A DNA stretch of 64,000 bases from Gammaproteobacteria bacterium (GTDB taxonomy: Bacteria; Pseudomonadota; Gammaproteobacteria; Pseudomonadales; Azotimanducaceae), in assembly GCA_002689445.1 (NCBI GenBank), contig NZGC01000081.1:144819-208818 (forward strand), in the 5' to 3' direction. Shown piece by piece: positions 36,320-45,837 of this stretch. Positions within the stretch are counted from its first letter, which is position 1. Every line of letters begins with the position of its first letter. The position numbers and the translations under genes were made by a program. The notes beneath the pieces were generated by a model, which was not told where the DNA came from, ran no database searches, and saw only the letters and a program-made list of their open reading frames with translations.

Positions 36320-37633
36320 TCAATCCGTTAGATCTCTCCCTTGAGTTTCAGTCAACATTGAAAGTGATAACAGCGTCAGCACCGCAGCAGTCGCAATATA
36401 CAGTGAAACGAAAAATATTCCATATTGATTCCACAACAACACAGCAATGGTCGGGGCTAAGGCGCCTCCGACAATTGCCCCCAGCTGATAGCCTAAAGAG
36501 GCGCCAGAATATCGGACCTCGGTGCTGAAAAGTTCCGTAAAAAACGCTGCCTGTGGTCCATACTGCATACCCAAAAAAACCAGCCCCAAGCTTACGGCGA
36601 GCACAATAGCCTCGGCGCTACCCGTGTCGATTAGCGGAAACAATGCAAAGCCCCATAGACCCGTTAACACTGCACCCCACTGATAGACACGTTTACGCCC
36701 CAACCGATCTGAAAGCCCGGAAAAATAAAACTGAGTCGGGACCATGATTGCGGCGGCGATCAATACCGCCGTCAGCATGACATCTCTCGATAGTGTCACG
36801 GTCGGCGAATTAACCCCGTAGGCCACAACGAAGGCGATCAAAATATAGAAAGTGACTTGTATCGATAAAAACGCACCAGCAGCGAGTAAAATCTGCTTGG
36901 GGTATTGTTTAATCACCTGAATCACAGGAGACTTTTCCGGTTTACGGGTCTCAGGTGTCTGCGCTTTGCTACTTTCTGCCAAGGCTTTAAACGCAGGCGT
37001 GTCTTCCAATTTTAATTGCACGTACATCGATATTAGAATCAAGACGAAGCTTGCGATAAAAGGCAGCCGCCAGCCCCAATCTAGAAAAGCCTCCTCCGAC
37101 ATCGATGCGCTCACTCCCAAAAAAGCCAGGTTAGCCAAAATCACACCAACCGGCGCACCGGCCTGCGCATAGGCGCCATACCAACCCCGCTTTTCTTTCG
37201 GAGCACTCTCCGTCACCAACAGCATTGCACCGCCCCACTGGCCACCAATAGCCAACCCCTGAACAAAACGCAACAGCACAAGCAACAAGGGCGCCAACAC
37301 ACCGATCGACGCATAGGTTGGCAAAAAGCCAATTAAGGTCGTTGCTACGCCCATCATCATCAAAGCAATCACTAAGGTGCGTTTACGACCGACTCTATCC
37401 CCAAAATGACCGAAAATCACACCGCCTAAAGGTCTTGCCAAAAACCCCACGGCAAAGGTACTGAAAGAAGCGATCAGAACCACCATCGTTGGCATATCCT
37501 CCGGAAAAAATGCTTGAGGGAAAATCACGGCCGCGGCGGTTCCATACAAAAAGAAGTCATACCACTCGATGCTTGTTCCTGAGAGAGAAGTGAGCGCCAC
37601 TCGACGCATGTTGGTTTCTTTTTCTTGACTCAT
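36320..37633 (-). CDS. MFS transporter, metabolite:H+ symporter (ProP/KgtP-like)
   Basis: 437 residues with 12 membrane helices. The loop FGHFGDRVGRKRTL is the MFS A-motif; SGTSIEWYDFFLYGTAAA near residue 20 marks the metabolite:H+ symporter family, whose members take up small carboxylates or betaines. The ATG overlaps the acyl-CoA dehydrogenase stop (ATGA), so it may import the substrate of that enzyme. Located in the inner membrane. Confidence 0.92.
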   Translation of the reverse strand: MSQEKETNMRRVALTSLSGTSIEWYDFFLYGTAAAVIFPQAFFPEDMPTMVVLIASFSTFAVGFLARPLGGVIFGHFGDRVGRKRTLVIALMMMGVATTLIGFLPTYASIGVLAPLLLVLLRFVQGLAIGGQWGGAMLLVTESAPKEKRGWYGAYAQAGAPVGVILANLAFLGVSASMSEEAFLDWGWRLPFIASFVLILISMYVQLKLEDTPAFKALAESSKAQTPETRKPEKSPVIQVIKQYPKQILLAAGAFLSIQVTFYILIAFVVAYGVNSPTVTLSRDVMLTAVLIAAAIMVPTQFYFSGLSDRLGRKRVYQWGAVLTGLWGFALFPLIDTGSAEAIVLAVSLGLVFLGMQYGPQAAFFTELFSTEVRYSGASLGYQLGAIVGGALAPTIAVLLWNQYGIFFVSLYIATAAVLTLLSLSMLTETQGRDLTD

Positions 37634-38769
37634 ATCACTCCCTTATCGAGTTCTAAATTACCTTTGGCCAAGTTGAGGCGAAGGAGATCGTTCGCACCCT
37701 CAACTAGCCTCATGGACCGGACTTTGCGATACAGGGCTTCCAGCGGATGACCTACCACCAAAGCTTGTCCTCCCACCAACTGCACCGCCCAATCCACAAC
37801 ATCGCCAGCGACTTCGGTACAAAACACCTTCGCAGCAATCACTTCGTTCACGCTATTTTGCCCCGCGTCAGCCCACCGCGCGGCACGATATAACGCACTC
37901 CGTGCTGCAAACACCTTAATTCGCAAATCCGCATATCGCAATCGAACCCCTTCTTTATCACCCAAAGGCGCTCCCGAGCGATGAGGCGCGAGCAAGTGAT
38001 CGCGCAAGTATTCCAGAGCCCAAAGACTGACTCCCATCGCTTCAGCAGCAATCATCAATCTTACATTGCCGATATTGGCTAAAGCTCGCGGCATTCCTTC
38101 ACCTAAGCGGCCCACCATTTGCCAACTAGGCACTTGAACCGCATCAAAACGAAAAGCTGCATGGCCACCGCCCTCCATGGAGACAAAGGATGCCGTTTGT
38201 CGCACACCTTCAGCTTCTCGATCGACCAGCACCATCGCTGTGCCCAATTTCGCGCCTTCTCTATCTTCAACATTCACTAGAATCGACAAAAAGTCAGCGC
38301 GCTCCCCGCCGGTGACGTAGGACTTTTGACCCGTAATGGTCAGTGTCTCCCCTTCAAGAACGGCCCAAGTCGGTCGAGCTGCGTTATCCGGCTCGGTAAA
38401 GCCAAAGGCGCCACGCTTATCGCCTGCGAGTTGTGGATCTAGGTAATGGGTCTTCAATAGTCCTTCAGCTTGATGCAGCAAACCTGGCCCCGGTCCAAAA
38501 ATGTGCCGAGTCAAGGGTGAATTCGCGCTCGCCCACAGTTCGCGCAGCACCGTCAACTCCAACACGCTTGCCGGTGACCCACCAAAACCTTCGGGTTGGG
38601 TTTTGGTAAAAAAGCCCGCCGCCTTTGACGCAGCTCTGATCTCAGCAGCCAATTTTGTTTCCGACGCCCCCTCGCGCAATTGCACGGTCCTCGGTGCAAT
38701 CTCTTTTTGAAGGAACTCGCTTGCAGTTTCTTTGACCGCCCACAAAGCATCAGACAATTGATCTGGCAT
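37630..38769 (-). CDS. acyl-CoA dehydrogenase family protein
   Basis: 379 residues, three-domain ACAD fold. GFTEPDNAARPTWA is the flavin/substrate loop, and YVTGGERADF and the C-terminal QLVGGQALVVGHPLEALYRKVR match the family. The chain length or branch specificity is unclear. ATG at 38769 is preferred over GTG at 38772; GGGGAA lies just before. Downstream it overlaps the MFS start. Confidence 0.88.
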   Translation of the reverse strand: MPDQLSDALWAVKETASEFLQKEIAPRTVQLREGASETKLAAEIRAASKAAGFFTKTQPEGFGGSPASVLELTVLRELWASANSPLTRHIFGPGPGLLHQAEGLLKTHYLDPQLAGDKRGAFGFTEPDNAARPTWAVLEGETLTITGQKSYVTGGERADFLSILVNVEDREGAKLGTAMVLVDREAEGVRQTASFVSMEGGGHAAFRFDAVQVPSWQMVGRLGEGMPRALANIGNVRLMIAAEAMGVSLWALEYLRDHLLAPHRSGAPLGDKEGVRLRYADLRIKVFAARSALYRAARWADAGQNSVNEVIAAKVFCTEVAGDVVDWAVQLVGGQALVVGHPLEALYRKVRSMRLVEGANDLLRLNLAKGNLELDKGVI

Positions 38770-38944
38770 CACTTCCCCTACTCCAGCGTGTGCGGCTGCT
38801 CAACGCTCTTTTACCAACAAGCATTTGAATAGCGACTGGCCGTAAATTTCCATTTGTCTGCAATTTACCTTTTTTCGCTGGGGTTAACTACTTTGCATCG
38901 TGTTATTTGCTATATTCTTTTTTCAAAGAAACAAGAGATGCTTT

Positions 38945-39988
38945 ATGAAAGTTGCAATCGGTATCGGGAGCGCCTACTACAACGGCGATGATTGGCAAGA
39001 CCTGGTCGACTACACTGTTGACGCAGATCAGATGGGCGTTGATTACGTTTGGTCCGCTGAAGCTTGGGGCATGGATGCTGTCGTTCCTTTGGCCTATCTG
39101 GCCGGTAAAACGCAACACATCAAGTTGGGCACGGGCATTATACAGATTAGCTCTCGGGTCCCACCCATGATCGCCATGACCGCCCAAAGTTTACGTACAG
39201 TCTCTAACAACCGTTTTGTCTTGGGGCTTGGCGTGTCCGGTCCACAGGTTGTCGAAGGATTACACGGGGCGGCTTTTGCAAAGCCTTTATCACGCCTTCG
39301 AGAGTGTGTTGACATCATCAAGATGGGTCTTGCCAGCGAACGCATTGCTTATCAAGGCAAACATTACGTGCTGCCCAGGCCCGGGGGTGAAGGCAAACCG
39401 ATTCGCCTGTCACAACCCCCTCAAGCGGACTTGCCGATTTACTTGGCGACACTTGGCCCGAAAGCGATGGAGATGACCGGAGAAATGGCAAATGGCTGGT
39501 TGGGCACGTCATTTATCCCAGAGCAGGCAGACATCTTTTTAGATCCCTTAAAGCGTGGTCTGGCAAAATCCGGACGCCAACTGTCAGATATTGACGTGCA
39601 GGTTGGGGGCAGCCTTGAAATTGATGAAGACGTTGAACGACTCATTGAGGCACGACGGCCTGCTATGGCATTCACTTTGGGTGGCATGGGATCTGCGCAA
39701 ACCAACTTTTACAACGATGCCTTCAGGCGCGCAGGGTATGAAGATGCCGCAATCGAGGTACAGTCTCTTTGGGTAAAGGGAAAAAAAGAAGCGGCGATTG
39801 GAGCCGTACCTGATGAAATGGTGCTAAAAACCAACCTCATCGGTACTCGCGAAATGGTCATAGAACGCGTTAAAGCCTACGCCGAAGCCGGTGTTACGAC
39901 GCTACGCATCACGACCTCCGGCAAAAACTGGCGCGAGCGCACTGAGACGTTGGCAGAGGCGACTGACCTTATCCACTCAATACGGTGA
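38945..39988 (+). CDS. LLM-class flavin/F420-dependent oxidoreductase
   Basis: 347 residues, TIM-barrel LLM enzyme. WSAEAWGMDAVVPLAYLAG and VLGLGVSGPQVVEGL are nearly shared with the third LLM of the window, so the two are paralogues of the Rv3520c-like group. The start at 38945 with AAGAGA upstream is chosen; an upstream ATG adds a Phe-rich head. A small four-Cys gene and two MBL-fold genes follow on the same strand. Confidence 0.88.
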   Translation: MKVAIGIGSAYYNGDDWQDLVDYTVDADQMGVDYVWSAEAWGMDAVVPLAYLAGKTQHIKLGTGIIQISSRVPPMIAMTAQSLRTVSNNRFVLGLGVSGPQVVEGLHGAAFAKPLSRLRECVDIIKMGLASERIAYQGKHYVLPRPGGEGKPIRLSQPPQADLPIYLATLGPKAMEMTGEMANGWLGTSFIPEQADIFLDPLKRGLAKSGRQLSDIDVQVGGSLEIDEDVERLIEARRPAMAFTLGGMGSAQTNFYNDAFRRAGYEDAAIEVQSLWVKGKKEAAIGAVPDEMVLKTNLIGTREMVIERVKAYAEAGVTTLRITTSGKNWRERTETLAEATDLIHSIR

Positions 39989-40030
39989 TCAGGAAGCACC
40001 CTTCGACAATCCATTTGAGGGAATCATGGG

Positions 40031-40216
40031 ATGACAGTTTGTGATTACTGCAGCAAGCCGGTGCCCATCGTGATCTATCACACGACACCGAACATTAGGG
40101 AGTTGCGCGATCTTTATCGATCTCCCACGCCCGAAACCTATTGCGATGCAGAATGTAGTACGCTTCGCTACGAAGCACTGCAAATCGACCCAGTCGCAAC
40201 GCCCTCGAGGGAGTAG
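40031..40216 (+). CDS. small four-cysteine (zinc-ribbon-like) protein
   Basis: 61 residues. CDYCSK at the start and YCDAEC near residue 38 form two CxxC/CxxxC pairs that could bind one zinc. GAGGG ten bases upstream supports the ATG. It ends 7 bases before the MBL-hydrolase start. I do not recognise the family; a DNA-binding or protein-binding zinc finger, or a metallochaperone, is possible. It could also be an unexpressed small frame, but position and ribosome site favour a real gene. Confidence 0.6.
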   Translation: MTVCDYCSKPVPIVIYHTTPNIRELRDLYRSPTPETYCDAECSTLRYEALQIDPVATPSRE

Positions 40217-40223
40217 ACCCATC

Positions 40224-41105
40224 ATGCCATCGACTAAATCATTTCAACGCTGGCAAATCGGTGAGGTCACTATCACGCGCGTGATCGAAATGGAGGTCGC
40301 TGGAGGTACTAAATTTATTTTGCCTCAGGCTAACCCCAGCGCTGTACTGGAGATGCCCTGGCTGGTACCCCATTTTGCCACGCCAGATGGCAAGCTCATT
40401 ATGAGTATTCACGCACTCGTCATCGAAACCAAAGATAGATTGATGCTGGTTGATACGTGTATTGGCAACGACAAAATCCGGGCCATCCCTAATTGGCATC
40501 AGCTCTCCTTACCCTTTCTTGAAGACTTAGCTGACGCCGGCTACCGTTGCGATCAGTTTGATACTGTCATGTGTACCCATCTACACGTCGACCATGTGGG
40601 CTGGAACACCCGGCTGGTCGAGGGTGTCTGGGTGCCCACTTTTCCTAATGCTCGTTACTTGGTGGCGGCCGAAGAGTTTCATTATTGGCAGCAAGCCGGA
40701 CCCGACGAGCGAGGTGATGACATTTTTGGTGATTCAGTTGCCCCAGTGATGGAGGCAGGTCTTATGGATCTTGTCGAGGCAGACCATCAAGTTGCTCCCG
40801 AAGTCCGACTGATGCCAACCCCAGGACACAGTCCCGGCCACGTTAGCGTACACATCACTTCTCAAGGCCAGCGAGCGGTCATTACCGGCGACTGTATTCA
40901 CCACCCCTGCCAGATTGAGAAAACTGATTGGGCAAGTACCGCTGATTTTGATCAGCAAGCTTCAACCGAAACGCGCCAAAAATTTCTGGCTGAATTCAGC
41001 GACAGTCCGGTGTTGATTATCGGCACACACTTTGCCACGCCAACTGCAGGTTTCATTAAGGCGCAGGACGGACATCATATCCTCGAACCCTATTTATCTA
41101 CGTAA
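40224..41105 (+). CDS. metallo-beta-lactamase-fold hydrolase (1)
   Basis: 293 residues. The zinc motif THLHVDHVGWN, VDTCIGNDK, TPGHSPGHVSVH and ITGDCIHH give the usual His/Asp ligands. The closest groups are lactonase-like (AHL/arylesterase) and other small-ester MBL hydrolases. The ATG at 40224 follows GAGGGAG and the small zinc protein; the upstream frame from 40146 overlaps that gene and is rejected. Confidence 0.88.
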   Translation: MPSTKSFQRWQIGEVTITRVIEMEVAGGTKFILPQANPSAVLEMPWLVPHFATPDGKLIMSIHALVIETKDRLMLVDTCIGNDKIRAIPNWHQLSLPFLEDLADAGYRCDQFDTVMCTHLHVDHVGWNTRLVEGVWVPTFPNARYLVAAEEFHYWQQAGPDERGDDIFGDSVAPVMEAGLMDLVEADHQVAPEVRLMPTPGHSPGHVSVHITSQGQRAVITGDCIHHPCQIEKTDWASTADFDQQASTETRQKFLAEFSDSPVLIIGTHFATPTAGFIKAQDGHHILEPYLST

Positions 41106-41164
41106 CAGCATCTCGGATCGCTTTCATGTATCATCGAGCCTCGCCAATTTGAGATCTTTGCTTC

Positions 41165-42187
41165 GTGCTTGAATATCCTTTTGACAACATTCCGATGCCT
41201 GGTCAGACCCTCGAGGTCGCACCCGGTGTCTTTTGGCTCCGAATGCCACTCCCAATGTCGCTTGATCACATCAACCTTTATCTCCTGGAGGATGGAGACG
41301 GTTGGACCGTGATTGATACCGGGATTAGAGGGAAAGAAACACAGTCCTTATGGCATCAGATTTTTCAAAATTGCCTCAACGGCAAACCGATTACACGAGT
41401 AATCTGCACCCACATGCATCCTGATCACACGGGCCAGGCAGGTTTTTTATCGGATCATTTCAGAGCACCCTTGCTGATGAGCTATGGAGAGTACTACCAA
41501 GCGCGAATGATGCACTACTCGATGCAAGAACAGGGTTCTTGGCATACCTCCGAGTTCTTCCTGCGAGGGGGGATATCCCAAGCGCTGATGGATGAGATGA
41601 CCCAAGCCCGAAGTAATTTCACCCCCGAGCCCGACGACATCCCCATGCCAAGAAGTTATCAGCGCTTACGCGAAGGGGATACCCTTCAGATCGGTCAAAT
41701 TCATTGGGATGTCATCACCGGCAGTGGCCATTCACCGGAGCATGTTTGCTTATACTCAAAAGCTGTTCGACTACTGATTTCGGGTGACCAGATCCTGCCA
41801 ATTATCACTTCCAATGTTTCAGTTCACCCGACTGAACCTGAGGCAGACCCGATGAGCGACTGGCTGGCTTCTCACGAAAAATTTAAAAGACTGATTCCGG
41901 ATGACACGCTTGTTCTACCCGCTCACAACACCCCGTTCTATGGCGCTCGAGAGCGGCTCGATGAGCTCATCGAACACCACGAGCATCGGATGCAAATCAT
42001 TTTAGACGGCTGTGCATCGCCCACCCCTGCTATCGACTTGTTGCCCGCTTTATTTGAGCGGAAATTAGAAAATCACACCTTGTTCATGGCTCTTGGAGAG
42101 GCCATCGCGCATATGCATTGTTTGATGGCCCGTGGCAAATTAAAACGGGACGATCAGCAGCTTATCTATCAATACAGCCGGGCTTAA
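41165..42187 (+). CDS. metallo-beta-lactamase-fold hydrolase (2)
   Basis: 340 residues. THMHPDHTGQAG is the zinc motif; VIDTGIRG, SGHSPEHVCLY and LISGDQILP complete the active site, and a helical C-terminal domain (about 260-340) resembles the winged helix of LACTB2-like enzymes. The start is GTG at 41165 with a weak site. It is 59 bases after MBL 1, probably the same operon, so two related hydrolases act together. Confidence 0.88.
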   Translation: MLEYPFDNIPMPGQTLEVAPGVFWLRMPLPMSLDHINLYLLEDGDGWTVIDTGIRGKETQSLWHQIFQNCLNGKPITRVICTHMHPDHTGQAGFLSDHFRAPLLMSYGEYYQARMMHYSMQEQGSWHTSEFFLRGGISQALMDEMTQARSNFTPEPDDIPMPRSYQRLREGDTLQIGQIHWDVITGSGHSPEHVCLYSKAVRLLISGDQILPIITSNVSVHPTEPEADPMSDWLASHEKFKRLIPDDTLVLPAHNTPFYGARERLDELIEHHEHRMQIILDGCASPTPAIDLLPALFERKLENHTLFMALGEAIAHMHCLMARGKLKRDDQQLIYQYSRA

Positions 42188-42445
42188 CCCACCCCTTAAG
42201 ATCTCGTGAATCCAAACGCTTTGGCAACCGCATACTAGGTGCACCAGCGTTTTATTGTGCCGGCTTAAGCTTTGGCTGGCGCCTCGCTGGATGAATCAGC
42301 GGCGCATCGTACGCTCGCGCGGCTGAGTTAGGAAACTCGTGGAAGGCACTTTGGTCAAACCCTAGGCAATGCCTGCCCAATCGTCACCCTTTTTACTGAC
42401 CGACCGGAAACAGCTCAAGCGAGCAAAACCCCGATCACCCTCGAC

Positions 42446-43087
42446 TCAATCCTTAGATTGTGCGGGCACTACATTCTCGAAGAAGCAAGTGTCGATGCTG
42501 CGACGAGTCGGTCGCCCGAATCGTCCTTTCGGCCAACCGATAGGAATGAGTGCGATACTGGGCGTTTTCTCTGGATCTAGCCCCAGATACCGATCAATGG
42601 CTTCACCATGCGCACGATGCGCTGTGGTCAATGAAGCGCCAAGACCGACCGCGCGGCAAGCCAGCAATACGTTTTGAATGGCTGGAAACAGAGCCTGACT
42701 CTGAGGAGCCCCTCGCCGGGTCCAGCCAGCGACAAATAGATGCACTGGGGCCTCATGAAGATGCTCAGCGAGATAAATGGCTGCCTTCATGTTGCGTCTT
42801 TTGGCCTCGGGATAGTCAGGAGCCTTGGCTGCTTCAATGGCAGGCTGTATGTACTGGGTGAAGGTTTCGCGATATAAGCTCGCAATGTAAGCTCGACGCT
42901 CACGATCAGTTACTGCGATAAATTGCCAGGGTTGCCGATTACCGCCGCTGGGCGCAAACGTTCCGGCCTCACAAACCTTCCGAATTAAAGCAATCGGGAC
43001 AGGGTCGGGTTTAAGTCGCCTGATGGCTCGTGCGGTTCGGATACCTTCCAAGAGCGGAATTTCCTCGCCGATCAGCTCAATATTCAT
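42446..43087 (-). CDS. nitroreductase-family FMN oxidoreductase
   Basis: 213 residues. Typical are TARAIRRLKPDPVP at the N-terminus and APSGGNRQPWQFI for FMN binding; the end has IGWPKGRFGRPTRRS. It could reduce nitro compounds, quinones or dehalogenate. The ATG overlaps the M28 stop (ATGA), and the gene is the last of an ACAD-M28-nitroreductase transcript. Confidence 0.9.
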   Translation of the reverse strand: MNIELIGEEIPLLEGIRTARAIRRLKPDPVPIALIRKVCEAGTFAPSGGNRQPWQFIAVTDRERRAYIASLYRETFTQYIQPAIEAAKAPDYPEAKRRNMKAAIYLAEHLHEAPVHLFVAGWTRRGAPQSQALFPAIQNVLLACRAVGLGASLTTAHRAHGEAIDRYLGLDPEKTPSIALIPIGWPKGRFGRPTRRSIDTCFFENVVPAQSKD

Positions 43088-44460
43088 GGGTAGCGAAACC
43101 TCCCAATAGGACCTGGAAAGACAACCGGTGATTCAAAGCCTTCAGAACCGATACTCGACACGCCAAAAATGTAGTTATCAATCACAACATTGGAGAGGGT
43201 TGCTTCTGTTTGATCGCCAACAAGACGACTAAAACGCCAATTCGCATCGGTGGTGAGCCGCCAGTGCAACCGATAGTTGGTAGCCCCCGGAACCCGCTGC
43301 CAACGCAGTGTGGTATCGGGTGAAACTTGTCCTTCTATCGTCACCCGCGCTGGTGGCGCCGGCGCCTTTGCCAGCGAGGCAAGGGTCAGGACATTGAGGG
43401 CAGTGACGCGTCTGGCGTAATCGAAATTAACACCCGCGACCACATCGCCATAGCTCGTCCCGTTTTCATTGCGGAGGTCTTGATGCTGTCGATGGTAATG
43501 TTCATTGGTTTCCATGATGCGAACGGCAGGAAACCCGACTTCATTAAAGGGCCGATGGTGCCCGCCCCGACCAAAACGGTCCAACCGATAAATCATCATT
43601 ACATCGAGATTTTCGAAGTATCGATCCGCCACTTGATCGATATATCGAGCCAGATTACGTGAGGGGCTGTCAACTTCACCGCCTGTAAAGCGTCTCAATC
43701 GTCGCTCCTCCTCAGTTTCGATGGCGCGAGTGGCTTCCGAGAACACCCGGACCGTCGTGTTATCTACCACACCGTTGATACCTTCAATATTGCCAATCAT
43801 GTCGTTGTTGAGTACGGCCTCAACAAACCAATTACTTTTACGGGCTTGCTCTGCTAGGACCTGCCCGCCAAAAAGTCCCTGCTCCTCCCCGGACAACCCT
43901 GCGAAAACCAGCGTTGCAGAGAATTTATGACGACTGAGCACTCGTGCTGCCTCTAACACTCCTGCCATGCCTGTTGCATTATCATTAGCGCCGGGCGAGT
44001 CAGAGGCCGCATCCAGTGGATCGCTGACCCTCGAATCAATGTCACCCGTCATCATGACATAGCGATTTGGCTCAGTTTGCCCCCGGAGCAGCGCCACTAC
44101 GTTTACTACCTCAGTCGGTTCAGGAATTCTTGGCTCACCGCTAAAAACTCGACCATCAACGACCACCGTCAAACAGCCCCCACAGGCTGCAGAGATTTTT
44201 TGAAACTCAGCTTCAATCCAGCGCCTTGCCGCGCCAATTCCACGAACGTCCGACAGTGTGTCAGACAAGGTGTGGCGCGTACCGAAGCCAGCCAAGCGGA
44301 CCACGTCCTGCTTAATTCGATCCGCATTCACCGCCTTTTTGAGCGCCAACATCTGCTCCGTTTGCTCGACTGATTCAGTGGCCGCGAGTGTCGGCGCTGT
44401 CAGAGCAAGTCCAGCGACCACCCATACGCCGATGCGGAGCCAATCGGACCCATCCCTCAC
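43084..44460 (-). CDS. secreted M28-family metallopeptidase
   Basis: 458 residues with a signal peptide (to about residue 26). The M28 zinc ligands are ANDNATG (Asp), SGEEQGLFGG (Glu pair), NNDMIGN (Asp), and a His in the ETNEHYH or HHRPFNE region. At the position of the first His ligand (usual GAHYDS) this protein has GDIDSR. A C-terminal beta-sandwich-like domain follows about residue 370. Start GTG; it overlaps the ACAD stop (GTGA). Periplasmic or external aminopeptidase is likely. Confidence 0.85.
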   Translation of the reverse strand: MRDGSDWLRIGVWVVAGLALTAPTLAATESVEQTEQMLALKKAVNADRIKQDVVRLAGFGTRHTLSDTLSDVRGIGAARRWIEAEFQKISAACGGCLTVVVDGRVFSGEPRIPEPTEVVNVVALLRGQTEPNRYVMMTGDIDSRVSDPLDAASDSPGANDNATGMAGVLEAARVLSRHKFSATLVFAGLSGEEQGLFGGQVLAEQARKSNWFVEAVLNNDMIGNIEGINGVVDNTTVRVFSEATRAIETEEERRLRRFTGGEVDSPSRNLARYIDQVADRYFENLDVMMIYRLDRFGRGGHHRPFNEVGFPAVRIMETNEHYHRQHQDLRNENGTSYGDVVAGVNFDYARRVTALNVLTLASLAKAPAPPARVTIEGQVSPDTTLRWQRVPGATNYRLHWRLTTDANWRFSRLVGDQTEATLSNVVIDNYIFGVSSIGSEGFESPVVFPGPIGRFRYP

Positions 44461-45686
44461 AGGGGTAATCCCCCGATCGCTTGATTGATACTGCCGTCCT
44501 CGTTGTAGGCACGCATGAGCAGTTCTGCTATTCGCATCTGGTGCACTTCGTCGGCACCATCAGCGAGCCGTGCCCAACGAGCCTGCTGCATCATGCCCGC
44601 CAAGGGTGTATCGGTTGAATAACCCAGCGCCCCATGGACCTGCATCGCGCGGTCAATAACTCGCCAGAGGGTATTGGCCACATGATGTTTAGCCATCGAG
44701 ACTTCTTGCTTGAAGTCCATACCCTGCTCAATTTTGTAAGCGGCATGCAGTACCATCAGCTTAGAGGCATAAAGCTCCATCGCAGAATCTGACATCATCC
44801 ATTGAATACTCTGCTTTTCTGACAAATAACTGCCGTGAGCAAACCGTTTCTGGGCTCGATCGATGAGCATTTCTAACGCCATCTCAATCTGTCCCAACCA
44901 ACGCATACAGTGAGCTAAACGTGCGGGCCCCAAACGCACCTGGCCGAGTTTGTGTCCGCCGCCGCGCTCCCCCAAAAGGTGGGTTTTCGGCACTCGCACA
45001 TTGGTATATTTGATTTCAGGGTGATTGTGCCGCCCTCCCATGGTCTCAACATCCCGAACAATCTCAAAACCTTCCGAATTGGTCGGCACAATAAACGCTG
45101 AGTTTCTGGCCTGAGGAATCTCGGCGTCAGGATCGGTTCTTGCGATGACAATCGCGAAGTCAGCCCCTTCAGCACCTGAGGTAAACCACTTGTGACCATT
45201 AATGACCCAGTGATCGCCATCCTCAATCGCCTGTGTCTGAATTAAGGTTGGATCTGAACCCGCCACCTCAGGCTCTGTCATAGAAAAGCAGGATCTGGCT
45301 GTGCCTTCTAACAAAGGCTTTAAAAAATGCTCGCGCTGGTAGTCGGTCGCGAAATGATACAACGTGTGCATATTGCCCTCATCTGGGGCTTGAGCATTGA
45401 TAATATAGGGTCCCATCGGCACTTTAGCCGCTTCAGCAGAGACGGCGGCAAGCGCAGTGACGCCTAAACCCATGCCCCCAACGTCTTGAGGCATATGCGG
45501 CAACCAAAAACCCGCCTCCTTTGCTTGAGCACGCAGCGATTTCACGAGAACCGACCAGTCTTCCCGACTAGCGCTCTTGTTTTCGCTCAACGCCGCAAAA
45601 GCCGGCTTCACCGTTTCATGTAAAAATCCCCGCATCATTTGGCGGGCGTCCTCTACTTCCTGACTGAAGGTAAAATCAATGGGCAT
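44457..45686 (-). CDS. acyl-CoA dehydrogenase family protein
   Basis: 409 residues with a normal three-domain ACAD fold. FSMTEPEVAGSDPTLI, WFTSGAEGADF and the C-terminal QVHGALGYSTDTPLAGM are family features. It is the first gene of an ACAD-M28-nitroreductase chain with 4-base overlaps. Its start lies near that of the methyltransferase gene on the other strand. Confidence 0.92.
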   Translation of the reverse strand: MPIDFTFSQEVEDARQMMRGFLHETVKPAFAALSENKSASREDWSVLVKSLRAQAKEAGFWLPHMPQDVGGMGLGVTALAAVSAEAAKVPMGPYIINAQAPDEGNMHTLYHFATDYQREHFLKPLLEGTARSCFSMTEPEVAGSDPTLIQTQAIEDGDHWVINGHKWFTSGAEGADFAIVIARTDPDAEIPQARNSAFIVPTNSEGFEIVRDVETMGGRHNHPEIKYTNVRVPKTHLLGERGGGHKLGQVRLGPARLAHCMRWLGQIEMALEMLIDRAQKRFAHGSYLSEKQSIQWMMSDSAMELYASKLMVLHAAYKIEQGMDFKQEVSMAKHHVANTLWRVIDRAMQVHGALGYSTDTPLAGMMQQARWARLADGADEVHQMRIAELLMRAYNEDGSINQAIGGLPL

Positions 45687-45837
45687 GTTAGGTTCTCCTA
45701 TTGGCCTTTTATCGCCTAGGATCCGCGAAAAATTACTCAGTAACTACTCGCTTGCCCAGGGCGTATACTATGGAGTCGCCACAGATTTGGCGCATTTATC
45801 AACCAAAGCACAGAGCGCTCGCGCTTGCAAATACCTC

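Noticed and set aside
45679-45837. Upstream extension of the methyltransferase gene
   Set aside because: The extra residues do not resemble the family and would overlap the opposite acyl-CoA dehydrogenase start.
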